Part shown: one piece after another, positions 15,391-24,520 of the stretch
Numbering within the stretch: position 1 is the stretch's first letter
Layout of the letters: the number at the start of each line of letters is the position of its first letter
Source of the DNA: Oscillospiraceae bacterium
Lineage (GTDB): Bacteria; Bacillota; Clostridia; Oscillospirales; Oscillospiraceae
Assembly: GCA_015067885.1 (NCBI GenBank)
Contig: SVLO01000023.1
Coordinates: forward strand, 1 to 34,176
Length of the DNA stretch: 34,176 bases
Direction of reading: 5' to 3'
The notes under the pieces: model-generated
What the model was told of the DNA's origin: nothing
Database searches by the model: none
The model's input: only the letters and a program-made list of their open reading frames with translations
Translations under genes and position numbers: made by a program

Positions 15391-15840
15391 TTACTTGCCG
15401 GTGGAGCCAAAGCCGCCACTGCCCCGGTCGGTGTCGTCCAGCTCATCCACCAGCTCCACCCGGGCCTGCACCACGGGAGTGACCATCAGTTGGGCGATGC
15501 GGTCGGCGGGCTGGACGGTGTAGTCAGTGTCGCCGGCGTTGTGCAGACCCACCATGATCTCGCCCCGGTAGTCGCTGTCGATGACCCCCACGCAGTTGGC
15601 CGGGGCAATGCCGTGCTTGATGCCCAGTCCGCTGCGGGCAAACACGAGCGCCACGTACTCTGCCGAGGACAGGGCGATGGCGATGCCCGTGGGAATGACC
15701 CGCCGCTGGCCGGCGGGGATGACCACCGCCTCGTCAATGCAGGCGTGCAGGTCCATGGCTGCGGCGCCGGCGCTGGCGTAGAAGGGGGCAGGAATATCCG
15801 CCCCAATGCGGGGCGAAACAGCTTTCACTTTCAGTTGCAT
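15391..15840 (-). CDS. dut: dUTP diphosphatase (trimeric dUTPase)
   Basis: This 149-aa enzyme converts dUTP to dUMP. All five trimeric dUTPase motifs are visible: AAAMDLHA, RSGLG, GVIDSDYRGEI (with the catalytic aspartate region), RIAQLMV, and the C-terminal glycine-rich RGSGGFGSTG. Length is normal. It sits between the U32 peptidase and maf on the same strand, with a 57-base gap upstream, and is likely part of the long zapA-to-mrp transcript. Confidence 0.96.
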   Translation of the reverse strand: MQLKVKAVSPRIGADIPAPFYASAGAAAMDLHACIDEAVVIPAGQRRVIPTGIAIALSSAEYVALVFARSGLGIKHGIAPANCVGVIDSDYRGEIMVGLHNAGDTDYTVQPADRIAQLMVTPVVQARVELVDELDDTDRGSGGFGSTGK

Positions 15841-15897
15841 AAATAACAGCTCCTGTCATTGTTTCACAAAGGGTCTGCAAATAGGGTCGATTTGCGC

Positions 15898-17982
15898 TTA
15901 TTCCACGATCCGGTAGTACAGGCCCCGGGTAAATTCATTGGGTTCAAACCGCCCCTGGCCCATGTACCGCTCCATCACCTGCACGCACTCCATGGCGTTT
16001 TCAGTGGTGAAGTACAGCCGGCCGGCCCACAGGCCCAGCTTGGCCCAGTCGCCCTGCTTGTCGGCCAAAAAGAGCTTCTTGGCGTTCAAAATCTCGTTGC
16101 GGCAGCCGTAGGCCTTGACCACCGGGAATCGCTCCCCCTTGCGGTCGGTCAGCTGGTTGATGTTGCTGCAGGTGTGCTGGCCGCTGTGATTGTGGACGAT
16201 GCAGTTTTCCGTGATCATCAGGGGCAGCCGACCGTAGACCAAAATTTCGGTGTCGATCGCCTTGGACATATCCCGAATTTGGGCAAAATTCAGCTCAAAG
16301 GACGCAGTTGCGGAAGCAAAGCCCAATCGCTTGAGTTCCTTTTGCGTCTGGCTGTTGAATACGCCCAGGCCGTAGTCCGCCCGCAGCGTAAAGCCCATCT
16401 GCTGTGCCAGACGGATGGCGCCCGGGGTAGCCACCAGGGCCTCGGTCACACCCAGCTCCTTCATGGTCTGCAGGTCCTTCGCCACCGCCTCCCGCTCCCG
16501 GTCCCAAAAGATTCGGGGCAGCACCGCACACACGGTAATACCCGCCTGAAGGGCGGCGTTTACCTTGTCCGGGTGGGCCGCGCCCTCATGGGTCGGGATG
16601 TACAGCACCTCCGGCTTCATGCGCAGCATATCGGCACTGATTTGGTCGGTGGTACGCACGGACACGGTGATGGCCGGCGGGGTGCGGCGATTTTCATAGC
16701 GCACACCGGCCTTATATTCGGTTTTGTGTCGCTTGGGCAGCAAGACCCGCTGCTGACTGAGCTTGTCCAACACGTCCCGGCGCAGACCGTTCAGCACGGA
16801 CAGGGGCAGAGAAAGGCCGTCCTCCACAAAGGCGGTGACCTTTTCGCAGGCGTAGGGCGTGCCGCCGGTGCGCTGCAACTGTCCCTCCACCTTGTCCCGG
16901 GTCAGGGGTACGTTGATGGCCGCCTCGGGTACCGGGCCGGTGACAGTGGCCACCCGCTCCTGCCGGTCCTGCACACCCACCTGTACCGGCTCACCCTTGC
17001 GCACCATGGCAAACATACGCACCGGCTCCTTACGGCTCTCGCCGGACTCGTATCCGGACCGCACCTGGGCGAACAGCTCCTTGGGTTCCTCCTCATCCTG
17101 GCGCACACCGAACATATCCGGCCCCTTCCTGCCCAGGAAATAGCCGTCGGTAAACCCATCCCGGGAGAAGGCACGGCGCAGCATCTCCAGCTCCTCGGCT
17201 GTAGGCTCGCGCCCCTCTTTAATAGCCCGGGAATAGACCCCGGTGACGATGGCCACGTATTCCGGCCGCTTCATGCGGCCCTCCAGCTTTACGCAGGTCA
17301 CGCCCATCTTGCGCAGCTCATCCAAATGGCCGGCAAGGGACATATCCTTCAGGGACAGCGGATTGTCGTCCGCCCGACCGTTCCAGCCGTACTTCAGCCG
17401 GCAGGGCTGAGCGCACAGGCCGCGGTTGCCGCTGCGCCCACCGATGACAGAGGAGAAAAAGCACTGCCCGGAGTAGCACATACACAGGGCGCCGTGGGCA
17501 AACACCTCGATCTCAATGGGGGAGTTCATGCAGATATGCTCGATCTGCTTGCGATCCAGTTCCCGGCTGAGTACCACCCGGCTCATGCCAAGGTCCGCAC
17601 ACAGCTTCACCCCGTCCAGGCTGTGGACGGTCATTTGGGTGGAGGCGTGGACGGGCAGATCGGGCACCGTCTGGCGCAGCATACGCAGCACGCCAAGGTC
17701 CTGCACCAGCACCGCATCCACACCCATGTCACTGGCCTGGGCGGCCACCTCGGCCGCACCGGGCAGCTCCCGGTCGGTCAGCAGGGTGTTCAGGGTGACA
17801 AAAACCTTTGTCCCCCGCAAATGGCAATAAGAAACCGCCGCCGCAACCTCCTCAGCCGAGAAGTTTTTTGCATTGCGGCGGGCGTTGAAGTCACCAAATC
17901 CCAGATAGACCGCGTCGGCGCCGTTCTGCACGGCAGCCACCAGCGCCTGCTGCGACCCGGCGGGTGCAAGCAGTTCCAGCAT
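15898..17982 (-). CDS. U32 family protein, probable RNA hydroxylation factor (peptidase U32 / RlhA-like)
   Basis: The 694-aa protein starts MLELLAPAGSQQALVAAVQNGADAVYLG, the U32 signature. Residues 161-195 contain the conserved cysteine cluster C167, C169, C174, C190 and C194 around GALCMCYSGQCFFSS and GLCAQPCR. A long C-terminal part (about residues 380-600, DUF3656-like) makes it as long as RlhA rather than the shorter TrhP proteins. U32 proteins once annotated as collagenases are now known in E. coli and Bacillus as iron-sulfur RNA hydroxylases (RlhA for 23S rRNA, TrhP for tRNA U34). Which RNA this one acts on is not determinable here. It follows zapA, a common Clostridia pairing. Confidence 0.9.
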   Translation of the reverse strand: MLELLAPAGSQQALVAAVQNGADAVYLGFGDFNARRNAKNFSAEEVAAAVSYCHLRGTKVFVTLNTLLTDRELPGAAEVAAQASDMGVDAVLVQDLGVLRMLRQTVPDLPVHASTQMTVHSLDGVKLCADLGMSRVVLSRELDRKQIEHICMNSPIEIEVFAHGALCMCYSGQCFFSSVIGGRSGNRGLCAQPCRLKYGWNGRADDNPLSLKDMSLAGHLDELRKMGVTCVKLEGRMKRPEYVAIVTGVYSRAIKEGREPTAEELEMLRRAFSRDGFTDGYFLGRKGPDMFGVRQDEEEPKELFAQVRSGYESGESRKEPVRMFAMVRKGEPVQVGVQDRQERVATVTGPVPEAAINVPLTRDKVEGQLQRTGGTPYACEKVTAFVEDGLSLPLSVLNGLRRDVLDKLSQQRVLLPKRHKTEYKAGVRYENRRTPPAITVSVRTTDQISADMLRMKPEVLYIPTHEGAAHPDKVNAALQAGITVCAVLPRIFWDREREAVAKDLQTMKELGVTEALVATPGAIRLAQQMGFTLRADYGLGVFNSQTQKELKRLGFASATASFELNFAQIRDMSKAIDTEILVYGRLPLMITENCIVHNHSGQHTCSNINQLTDRKGERFPVVKAYGCRNEILNAKKLFLADKQGDWAKLGLWAGRLYFTTENAMECVQVMERYMGQGRFEPNEFTRGLYYRIVE

Positions 17983-18014
17983 AGGCGTTCCTCCTTGTCG
18001 TCCTTATCCAGCAA

Positions 18015-18045
18015 CCAAAGCCGGGAGATGTCCCCCCGGCTTTGG
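18015..18045 (-). terminator. Hairpin between zapA and the U32 gene (weak terminator or attenuator)
   Basis: CCAAAGCCGGG pairs perfectly with CCCGGCTTTGG over 11 bp around a 9-base loop. On the minus strand the stem ends TTTGGTTG, so the U-run is poor and read-through into the U32 gene is likely. Confidence 0.5.
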
Positions 18046-18076
18046 GTCTGTGTTCTGTGTTTTGGTTCGCGACGGC

Positions 18077-18391
18077 TCAGCGCTTGTTCTGCAGTTTGAA
18101 AATCTCGCGCTTGGCCTCGGACAGTTCCAGTTTCAGCTTGGCCGCCTCTTCCAGGGCCTGCTGGATCTGACGGCGCAGGTTCTCGCTGGACTCCTGCTCC
18201 CGGAAGAGCTGGTCGGTGATGTTCACCGCGGCCAGCACCGCGCTGTCCACCACGGACATACGGCTGTCGGCAGCCACCTTGCGCACCTGCTCGTCCACGT
18301 GGGCGGCCACCCGCAGGGCGTACGCCTCCTCATCGGCACCCACCAGGGTAAACTGCTGGCCGGCGATGGTAACGGTCACTTTGTTTTTCAT
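18077..18391 (-). CDS. zapA: Cell division protein ZapA
   Basis: A 104-aa protein with the ZapA layout: an N-terminal beta domain starting MKNKVTVTIAGQQFTLVGAD, then a long C-terminal coiled coil (about residues 60-102). ZapA cross-links FtsZ protofilaments and stabilises the Z-ring. The ATG follows a GGAGGGG site. It is the first gene of the leftward cluster that runs through the U32 gene, dut, maf, mreC, mreD, PBP2 and mrp, and is divergent from the dnaD-like gene. Confidence 0.93.
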   Translation of the reverse strand: MKNKVTVTIAGQQFTLVGADEEAYALRVAAHVDEQVRKVAADSRMSVVDSAVLAAVNITDQLFREQESSENLRRQIQQALEEAAKLKLELSEAKREIFKLQNKR

Positions 18392-18451
18392 AATTTGACC
18401 CCTCCGTATCTGTTTGTCCGGGCCAAACCGCCCGGCTATATTTTCCTCTGT

Positions 18452-18457
18452 ATTATA
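18452..18457 (-). promoter_or_regulatory. Extended -10 promoter for zapA
   Basis: On the minus strand TGATATAAT gives a perfect TATAAT (18457-18452) with an extended TG. The -35 is poor. It lies about 60 bases before the zapA start. Confidence 0.6.
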
Positions 18458-18541
18458 TCACACTTTCCGCCGCAGAAAAACATCATATTCTGCTTTTTTA
18501 CAATTTTTTAAGATATTTTTGCCGCTGGGGCAGATTTTGTG

Positions 18542-18570
18542 TTTACGCGGGCCGAAATTTAGAGTAAAAT
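18542..18570 (+). promoter_or_regulatory. Promoter for the dnaD-dnaI pair
   Basis: TTTACG (18542-18547), a 17-base spacer and TAAAAT (18565-18570), about 40 bases before the GTG start at 18612. Confidence 0.5.
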
Positions 18571-18611
18571 GGGTAACACATCCACCAAACAAACCGAAAG
18601 GAGGCGGCCTT

Positions 18612-19562
18612 GTGAGTCAATTCGACCTGCTGCCCGACAGCATTTTATCCCTCAGCGGCAAGGCCGCCGACCGTCTGCTGGCTATCGGGGATGGGGACGC
18701 CGCCCTGCTGTACCTGCACATTCTGCGCCGGGGCAACACCGCCGTGACCGGCTGGAGCGAGTCCCGCATCCGTGCCGCCGGCGACAAGCTTTCCGCCGCC
18801 AAACTCATCAGCGCCCCGGTGGCGCCAACGCCCGCTCCCCCGCAGGAGCCGGAGGCTCTGCCCCCGGAGTACTCTTTGGCCGACATCACCGCCGCCCTGG
18901 CCGGAGAGCAGCCCTTTTCCGTCTTGGCCGACGAGGTGGAGCGGCGCCTGGGCAAAAAGCTGTCCACCCCGGATCTGAAGACTCTGTTCACCCTGTACGA
19001 CCATTTGGCCCTGCCGCCGGAGGTCATCCTGCTCATCGTAAGCTGGTGCCTGCGGGAGGTGGAGCGCAAGTACGGTCCCGGCCGCAAGCCCTTCCTGTCC
19101 CAGATCCGGCGGGAGGCATTTCGCTGGGCCCGGGAGGGCATCGACACCGCCGAAGCCGCAGAAGCCTATCTGAAAAAACTGCTGTCCGCCCGCACCCGGG
19201 AGGGGGAGCTGGCCCGGCTGCTGGACCTGCCCAACCGCCCCCTTGTGGAGCGGGAGCAGAAATATTTGGCCGCGTGGACCGAGTGGGGCTTTGACAACGA
19301 CGCCCTGCGCCTGGCCTATGAGAAAACCGTCATGGGTACTGCCAGCAAGTCCATGGATTGGCGGTACATGAACGGCATCCTGCGCCGCTGGCACGAAAAG
19401 GGTCTGCACACCGCGGCGCAGATCCAAAGCGAGACCCGCCCCGCCACCCGCGCCCCGCAGCCCGGCAAGCCCATCGACCAGACCCCCGACCGTCAGGCCC
19501 GTGAGGATATGGAGCGGGCGCGGCGGCTGCTGCAAAAGATGAAAGAGGAACAGGGAGGTTGA
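18612..19562 (+). CDS. DnaD-domain replication initiation protein
   Basis: The 316-aa protein has an N-terminal region resembling the DnaD winged helix (residues 1 to about 60) and a DnaD/DnaB_2 domain (about 90-190) with the segment PPEVILLIVSWCLREV and the following RKPFLSQIRREAFRWA. DnaD-type proteins help DnaA open the origin and recruit the helicase loader. The start is the GTG at 18612, preceded by AAAGGAGG; the frame is open for 66 more codons upstream, but that stretch crosses the promoter and AT-rich intergenic DNA. The gene ends 4 bases before the dnaI-like gene, forming a two-gene operon, a pairing common in Clostridia. Confidence 0.9.
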   Translation: MSQFDLLPDSILSLSGKAADRLLAIGDGDAALLYLHILRRGNTAVTGWSESRIRAAGDKLSAAKLISAPVAPTPAPPQEPEALPPEYSLADITAALAGEQPFSVLADEVERRLGKKLSTPDLKTLFTLYDHLALPPEVILLIVSWCLREVERKYGPGRKPFLSQIRREAFRWAREGIDTAEAAEAYLKKLLSARTREGELARLLDLPNRPLVEREQKYLAAWTEWGFDNDALRLAYEKTVMGTASKSMDWRYMNGILRRWHEKGLHTAAQIQSETRPATRAPQPGKPIDQTPDRQAREDMERARRLLQKMKEEQGG

Positions 19563-19566
19563 GTCC

Positions 19567-20559
19567 ATGTCATACGATCCCAACGTACTGCACCGCGCCA
19601 CCCAGCGGCTGGAACAGACCCGTCGTCTGCGGGTCCAGCAGGCCGAACAGCGCCGGCAGCAGGTATATTCCAACAACCCCCGCCTGGCCGAGATCGACCG
19701 GGAACTGCGCGCCACCATGACCGGCGTGATGACCGCCGCCCTGCGACAGGGCCAGGACCCCGGCCCGGCTTTAGCCCAACTGAGGGAGAAAAACCTGGAC
19801 CTGCAGCTGGAGCGCCGGGACATTTTGGGTCAACTGGGCCTTGGTCCAAACGATTTGGACGACACCCCCGCCTGCCCGGCGTGCAGCGACACCGGCTGGC
19901 GCGGCGCCACCATGTGTCAGTGCCTGCGCCAACTTTGCTCTCAGGAGCAGATCCGGGACCTGTCCAGCCTGCTGAATTTGGGCGAGCAGTCCTTCGACCG
20001 CTTCCGCATGGACTATTACAGCACCCAGCCTCACCCCGCCACCGGTATCAGCCCCCGGGACAATATGGAGGTAGTTCGGGACACCTGCTTCGGCTATGCG
20101 CAGAGCTTCCCCAAATTCTACTTCCGCAACCTGTTTTTGTCCGGCGCCCCCGGCCTTGGCAAAACCTTTTTGTCCGCCTGTATCGCCCGGACCGTGTCCG
20201 AGGCGGGCCACTCCGTGGTCTACGACACTGCGGGCAACGTCTTCGCCCGGTTTGAGGAGCAGAAGTTCGCCCGGGACCTTGACGCAAAGGACGAGACCCG
20301 CCGCTACCTCAACTGCGACCTGCTGATTTTGGACGATTTGGGCTGCGAGCTGACCACCCAATTCGTCCAAAGCGCCCTGTACACCCTGGTCAACACCCGC
20401 CTGGCCGCCGGGCTGCACACCGTCATCTCCTCCAACCTGTCTATGGACGAGGTGTCCCACCGCTACTCCCCCCAAATCGCCTCCCGCCTGGCCGGAGAGT
20501 ATCACGTACTGCATTTTTTCGGTAACGATATCCGATTGCAGAAGAAAAATCAGTTCTGA
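19567..20559 (+). CDS. dnaI: DnaI/DnaC-type helicase loader ATPase
   Basis: This 330-aa AAA+ ATPase would load the replicative helicase onto DNA. An N-terminal helical region (1 to about 95, rich in R and Q) is followed by a zinc-type cluster C103xxC106...C117xC119, as in DnaI. The ATPase domain has Walker A GAPGLGKT (about 193-200), Walker B LLILDDLG (about 251-258) and a sensor-type ISSNLS. It starts 4 bases after the dnaD-like gene and is probably translationally coupled. Annotation pipelines often call such genes dnaC; the zinc cluster and operon context favour the DnaI type. Confidence 0.92.
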   Translation: MSYDPNVLHRATQRLEQTRRLRVQQAEQRRQQVYSNNPRLAEIDRELRATMTGVMTAALRQGQDPGPALAQLREKNLDLQLERRDILGQLGLGPNDLDDTPACPACSDTGWRGATMCQCLRQLCSQEQIRDLSSLLNLGEQSFDRFRMDYYSTQPHPATGISPRDNMEVVRDTCFGYAQSFPKFYFRNLFLSGAPGLGKTFLSACIARTVSEAGHSVVYDTAGNVFARFEEQKFARDLDAKDETRRYLNCDLLILDDLGCELTTQFVQSALYTLVNTRLAAGLHTVISSNLSMDEVSHRYSPQIASRLAGEYHVLHFFGNDIRLQKKNQF

Positions 20560-20566
20560 CGCGCCG

Positions 20567-20601
20567 ACCCGACAGAATGTCCCATTCTGCCGGGTCTTTT
20601 T
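20567..20601 (+). terminator. Terminator after dnaI
   Basis: ACCCGACAGAATG pairs with CATTCTGCCGGGT (one A-C mismatch) around a TCC loop, followed by CTTTTTC. Confidence 0.85.
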
Positions 20602-20705
20602 CTTGTATAGCGCGGGGCGTCGGGGCCAACGCACCCGCAAGGGGGCCTGTGCAAATCACCGGCACGGCCGCTGGCTATGATTTACCTTTTTCGTACTTGT
20701 TTCGA

Positions 20706-20734
20706 TTGACAGGTGCGCTGTGTGCGAGTAAAAT
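20706..20734 (+). promoter_or_regulatory. Promoter for tRNA-Arg
   Basis: TTGACA (20706-20711), a perfect 17-base spacer and TAAAAT (20729-20734). Transcription would start near 20741, run through the broken tRNA copy and then into the intact tRNA-Arg gene. The malic enzyme gene lies 40 bases past the tRNA with no terminator between. Confidence 0.75.
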
Positions 20735-20750
20735 ATGCTTATTATTGTAT

Positions 20751-20924
20751 CCGCCCCATCGGGCAACGCACAAATCTATATGCCCCGGTAGCTCAGCTGT
20801 ATATTTACTCCCGGTCAGCGAGCCTGCGAGCATACCGGGAGTTAATGCCGAAGCTTGCTTCGGCGGAGCGTCCGCCCCATCAACCAACACACAAATCTAT
20901 ATGCCCCGGTAGCTCAGCTGTATA
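20751..20924 (+). repeat. Tandem repeat of the tRNA-Arg 5' half, first copy broken by a 62-bp hairpin insertion
   Basis: A unit made of TCCGCCCCATC, about 18 bases of flank (CACAAATCTATAT) and the first 22 bases of tRNA-Arg occurs twice, with tRNA 5' ends at 20782 and 20903, 121 bases apart. In the first copy the match to the tRNA stops in the D-arm at 20803. It resumes with GAGCGTCCGCC at 20866 after a 62-base insert (20804-20865), and is lost again inside the anticodon arm. The insert has near-perfect inverted ends (TTTACTCCCGGT / ACCGGGAGTTAA) and a second hairpin GCCGAAGC/GCTTCGGC. The first copy cannot make a tRNA. Confidence 0.8.
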
Positions 20925-20979
20925 GAGCGTCCGCCTCCTAAGCGGAAGGTCGGAGGTTAGAATCCTCTCCGGGGTGCCA
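20903..20979 (+). tRNA. tRNA-Arg (anticodon CCU)
   Basis: The 77-base gene folds as a complete cloverleaf. The acceptor is GCCCCGG with CCGGGGT, the D-arm GCTC/GAGC, and the anticodon stem TCCGC/GCGGA with loop CTCCTAA, giving anticodon CCT for AGG codons. The T-arm is GGAGG TTAGAAT CCTCT. The discriminator is G and the CCA end is encoded. It is preceded by a perfect-looking promoter and a broken partial copy of itself. Confidence 0.95.
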
Positions 20980-21019
20980 TGTAACCAAACCCAAACTCTT
21001 ACGGAAAGAAGGATCATTT

Positions 21020-22192
<1,173 letters not shown>

Positions 22193-22206
22193 TTTGGTAT
22201 TCAATC

Positions 22207-22239
22207 AAAAAACACCCTCCCGCATGGGAGGGTGTTTTC
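22207..22239. terminator. Bidirectional terminator between malic enzyme and the HAD gene
   Basis: AACACCCTCCC pairs with GGGAGGGTGTT around GCAT, flanked by an A-run and a T-run, serving both converging genes. Confidence 0.92.
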
Positions 22240-22250
22240 TTATGCCCATA

Positions 22251-23036
22251 TCAACCCGCAGCCGCGGCGATGTCGCCCACGCCGTTCAAAATCAGCCGGG
22301 GGCGGTAGGGGAAGGAGGCCGCGGTGGCCCGGTCGGACACGCCGGACAGCACCAGCACCGTGTCCAGGCCGCACTCGATGCCACCCTGAATGTCGGTGTC
22401 CATACGGTCGCCGATCATGGCCGCCTCCTGAGAGTGGACCCCCAGCAGGTCCAGGCCGGTGCGCATCATCAGGGGATTGGGCTTGCCCACGTAGTAGGCC
22501 TGCTTGCCCGAGGCCAGCTCCACCGGGGAGATGAGGGCGCGGCAGGCGGGAATGATAGCGCCGTTTTCCGCCGGGCCGGTCATGTCGAAGTTGGTGCCGA
22601 TGAGCCGGGCGCCCTTGCGCACCAGCTTGACCGCCTTGCAGATGGCGTCGTAATTATAATTTGCGGTTTCGCCGATGACCACGTAATCCGGGGCCACATC
22701 GTCCAGGGACAGGCCCTTTTGATACAGAGCGTGGGTCAGACCGGGGTCACCAATGGCGAAGACCCGGGCGCCGGGGGTCTGATTGGCGATAAAGCTGGCA
22801 GTGGCAAGGCCGGCGGTGTAAAAGTGGCTCTCATCCACCTCCAGCCCCATACGGGCCAGCTTTTCCTGCAGCTCCCGGGGGGTCTTGCCGCTGTTGTTGG
22901 TCAGAAACAGAAACTGTTTGTTGGCGCGATACAGCCAGTTGACGAATTCCTGCACCCCGGGCAGCAGCTGACTGCCGTGGTAGATGACACCGTCCATATC
23001 GCAGATATAGCCCTTCTTGGCCAGCAATTTTTCCAT
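22251..23036 (-). CDS. HAD-IIA family phosphatase (NagD-like)
   Basis: This 261-aa hydrolase has HAD motif I DMDGVIYHG (catalytic Asp13 and Asp15), motif II LTNNSG (about residues 45-50), the motif III lysine in GKPNPLMM and the motif IV acidic GDRMDTDI. The C2-type cap lies between motifs II and III, which defines the HAD-IIA (NagD/PGP) subfamily that dephosphorylates sugar phosphates, nucleotides or phosphoglycolate. The substrate is not identifiable. It is a single leftward gene with a GAGG-type ribosome site, converging on malic enzyme and sharing its terminator. Confidence 0.92.
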   Translation of the reverse strand: MEKLLAKKGYICDMDGVIYHGSQLLPGVQEFVNWLYRANKQFLFLTNNSGKTPRELQEKLARMGLEVDESHFYTAGLATASFIANQTPGARVFAIGDPGLTHALYQKGLSLDDVAPDYVVIGETANYNYDAICKAVKLVRKGARLIGTNFDMTGPAENGAIIPACRALISPVELASGKQAYYVGKPNPLMMRTGLDLLGVHSQEAAMIGDRMDTDIQGGIECGLDTVLVLSGVSDRATAASFPYRPRLILNGVGDIAAAAG

Positions 23037-23167
23037 AAAGCAACCTCTTTTCTTTATGCCTTTCTCTTATACATTCTCTTAACGACCCCATTTTATCACA
23101 GGAAATCCGGCAAGAAAAGAAAAAGTTAAACCCCGCGGGAAAATTCCCCAAGGTGTACAAATTCCCA

Positions 23168-23196
23168 TTGAGCCGGGTCGAAGGTTGTGGTAAACT
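23168..23196 (+). promoter_or_regulatory. Promoter for the M16 peptidase gene
   Basis: TTGAGC (23168-23173), a 17-base spacer and TAAACT (23191-23196), about 30 bases before the ATG. Confidence 0.6.
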
Positions 23197-23227
23197 GGTG
23201 GAAACCTGTGAAAAGCGAGGATTTTCT

Positions 23228-24484
23228 ATGTACGAGATGATCACGCTGCCCAACGGCCTGCGTATTTTGACCCAGCCGGTCCCGGCGGTGCGCACGGCGG
23301 CGGTGGGCGTCTTTATCGGTACCGGCTCCCGCCACGAATCCGCCGGAGAGAACGGCGCCGCCCATTTTCTGGAACACATGGCCTTCAAAAGCACCCAAAC
23401 CCGCTCCACCGACCGGCTGGCCATGGACATCGACTCCATCGGCGGGCAGATGAACGCCTACACCACCAAGGAGTCCACCTGCTTCTACACCCGGTGCCTT
23501 GACCTGCACCTGCCCCGAGCCATCGAGCTGCTGGGAGATATGCTTTTGAACAGCGCCTTTTTGGAGGAGGAAGTGGACACGGAGCGGGGCGTGATTTTGG
23601 AGGAGATCGGTATGTACCGGGACACCCCGGAGGATCTGGTCAACGAGCTTTTGAACGCTGCGGTCTACAAGGGTCACAGCCTGGCCCGGCCCATTTTGGG
23701 TACCCGGCGCACTCTGTCCAACATGACGGGGGATTGGCTGCGGGATTACCGCACCCGCCGCTATCTGCCCCACAACATGGTCATTTCTTTGGCGGGCAGC
23801 TTTACCCAAAACGACGTGGATTTACTCAAAAATCTGTTTTCCTCCCTGACCCCGGGCCGCAAAGTCAAGGTCAAACCCGCCCAGTACCGCCCGGCGGTAA
23901 CGGTGCGGAAAAAGGCCATCGAGCAAAACCATTTGATTATAGGCTTCCCCGCCCCCTCCTATCTGGACCCCCGCCGGTATCAGATGACCCTGCTGTCCTC
24001 CATTTTGGGCGGCGGTGTGTCCTCCCGGCTGTTCCAGCAGGTGCGGGAGCAGCAGGGCCTTTGCTACACCGTCTACTCCTACATCTCCGACCACGAGGAC
24101 ACGGGCCTGATGGGGCTGTACACCGCCCTGTCCACCCAAACCGAGGACAAGGCCCTGGCCACCATGTGCCGGGTGGCGGCGGACATGGCCCGGCACGGCC
24201 CCACCGCCGACGAGCTGGACCGGGCCAGGGAACAGGCCAAGGCCAACGTGCTCATGGGCTTGGAGTCTACCCAATCCCGCATGAGCCACGCGGGCAACTC
24301 CATGCTGCTGCGGGGTAAGGTGTCCTCCCCGGAGGAGATTTTGGCCGCCTACGACGCCGTCACCGCACAGCAGGTGCGGGATTTGGCAGAGGAGATCTTG
24401 GATTTCAACCACGCCAGCCTGTCCGCCGTGGGCCGGGTACGTACCGGCGAGGAATATCAGGCCACCATGACACAATTCCGATAA
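23228..24484 (+). CDS. M16 (insulinase/pitrilysin) family zinc peptidase
   Basis: The 418-aa protein starts MYEMITLPNGLRILTQPVP and carries the inverted zinc motif HFLEH (H46, E49, H50). The third ligand is expected at about E126 in ERGVILEEI. The C-terminal half (from about residue 170) is the second M16 domain, with GGGVSSRLFQQVREQQGLCY. It resembles the MPP-like PqqL/YmxG peptidases often found in Firmicutes. I chose the ATG at 23228 because a GCGAGG site and a promoter precede it; the frame is open 25 codons further up across the promoter. It is a single gene with its own terminator. Confidence 0.93.
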   Translation: MYEMITLPNGLRILTQPVPAVRTAAVGVFIGTGSRHESAGENGAAHFLEHMAFKSTQTRSTDRLAMDIDSIGGQMNAYTTKESTCFYTRCLDLHLPRAIELLGDMLLNSAFLEEEVDTERGVILEEIGMYRDTPEDLVNELLNAAVYKGHSLARPILGTRRTLSNMTGDWLRDYRTRRYLPHNMVISLAGSFTQNDVDLLKNLFSSLTPGRKVKVKPAQYRPAVTVRKKAIEQNHLIIGFPAPSYLDPRRYQMTLLSSILGGGVSSRLFQQVREQQGLCYTVYSYISDHEDTGLMGLYTALSTQTEDKALATMCRVAADMARHGPTADELDRAREQAKANVLMGLESTQSRMSHAGNSMLLRGKVSSPEEILAAYDAVTAQQVRDLAEEILDFNHASLSAVGRVRTGEEYQATMTQFR

Positions 24485-24519
24485 AAAACGCTGTCCTGCG
24501 GTGCAGGACAGCGTTTTTT
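24483..24519. terminator. Bidirectional terminator after the M16 gene
   Basis: AACGCTGTCCTGC pairs with GCAGGACAGCGTT around a 3-base loop, flanked by A6 and T6 runs. It serves the M16 gene and the converging gene at 24521. Confidence 0.92.
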
Positions 24520-24520
24520 C

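Noticed and set aside
15859-18099. A 746-codon plus-strand open frame antisense to the U32 gene
   Set aside because: It is an antisense shadow; the composition is His/Gln/Leu-rich and the minus-strand gene shows full U32 motifs.
20782-20880. A second tRNA-Arg gene
   Set aside because: Only the first 22 bases and a short resumed segment match; there is no anticodon loop, T-arm or acceptor 3' strand.
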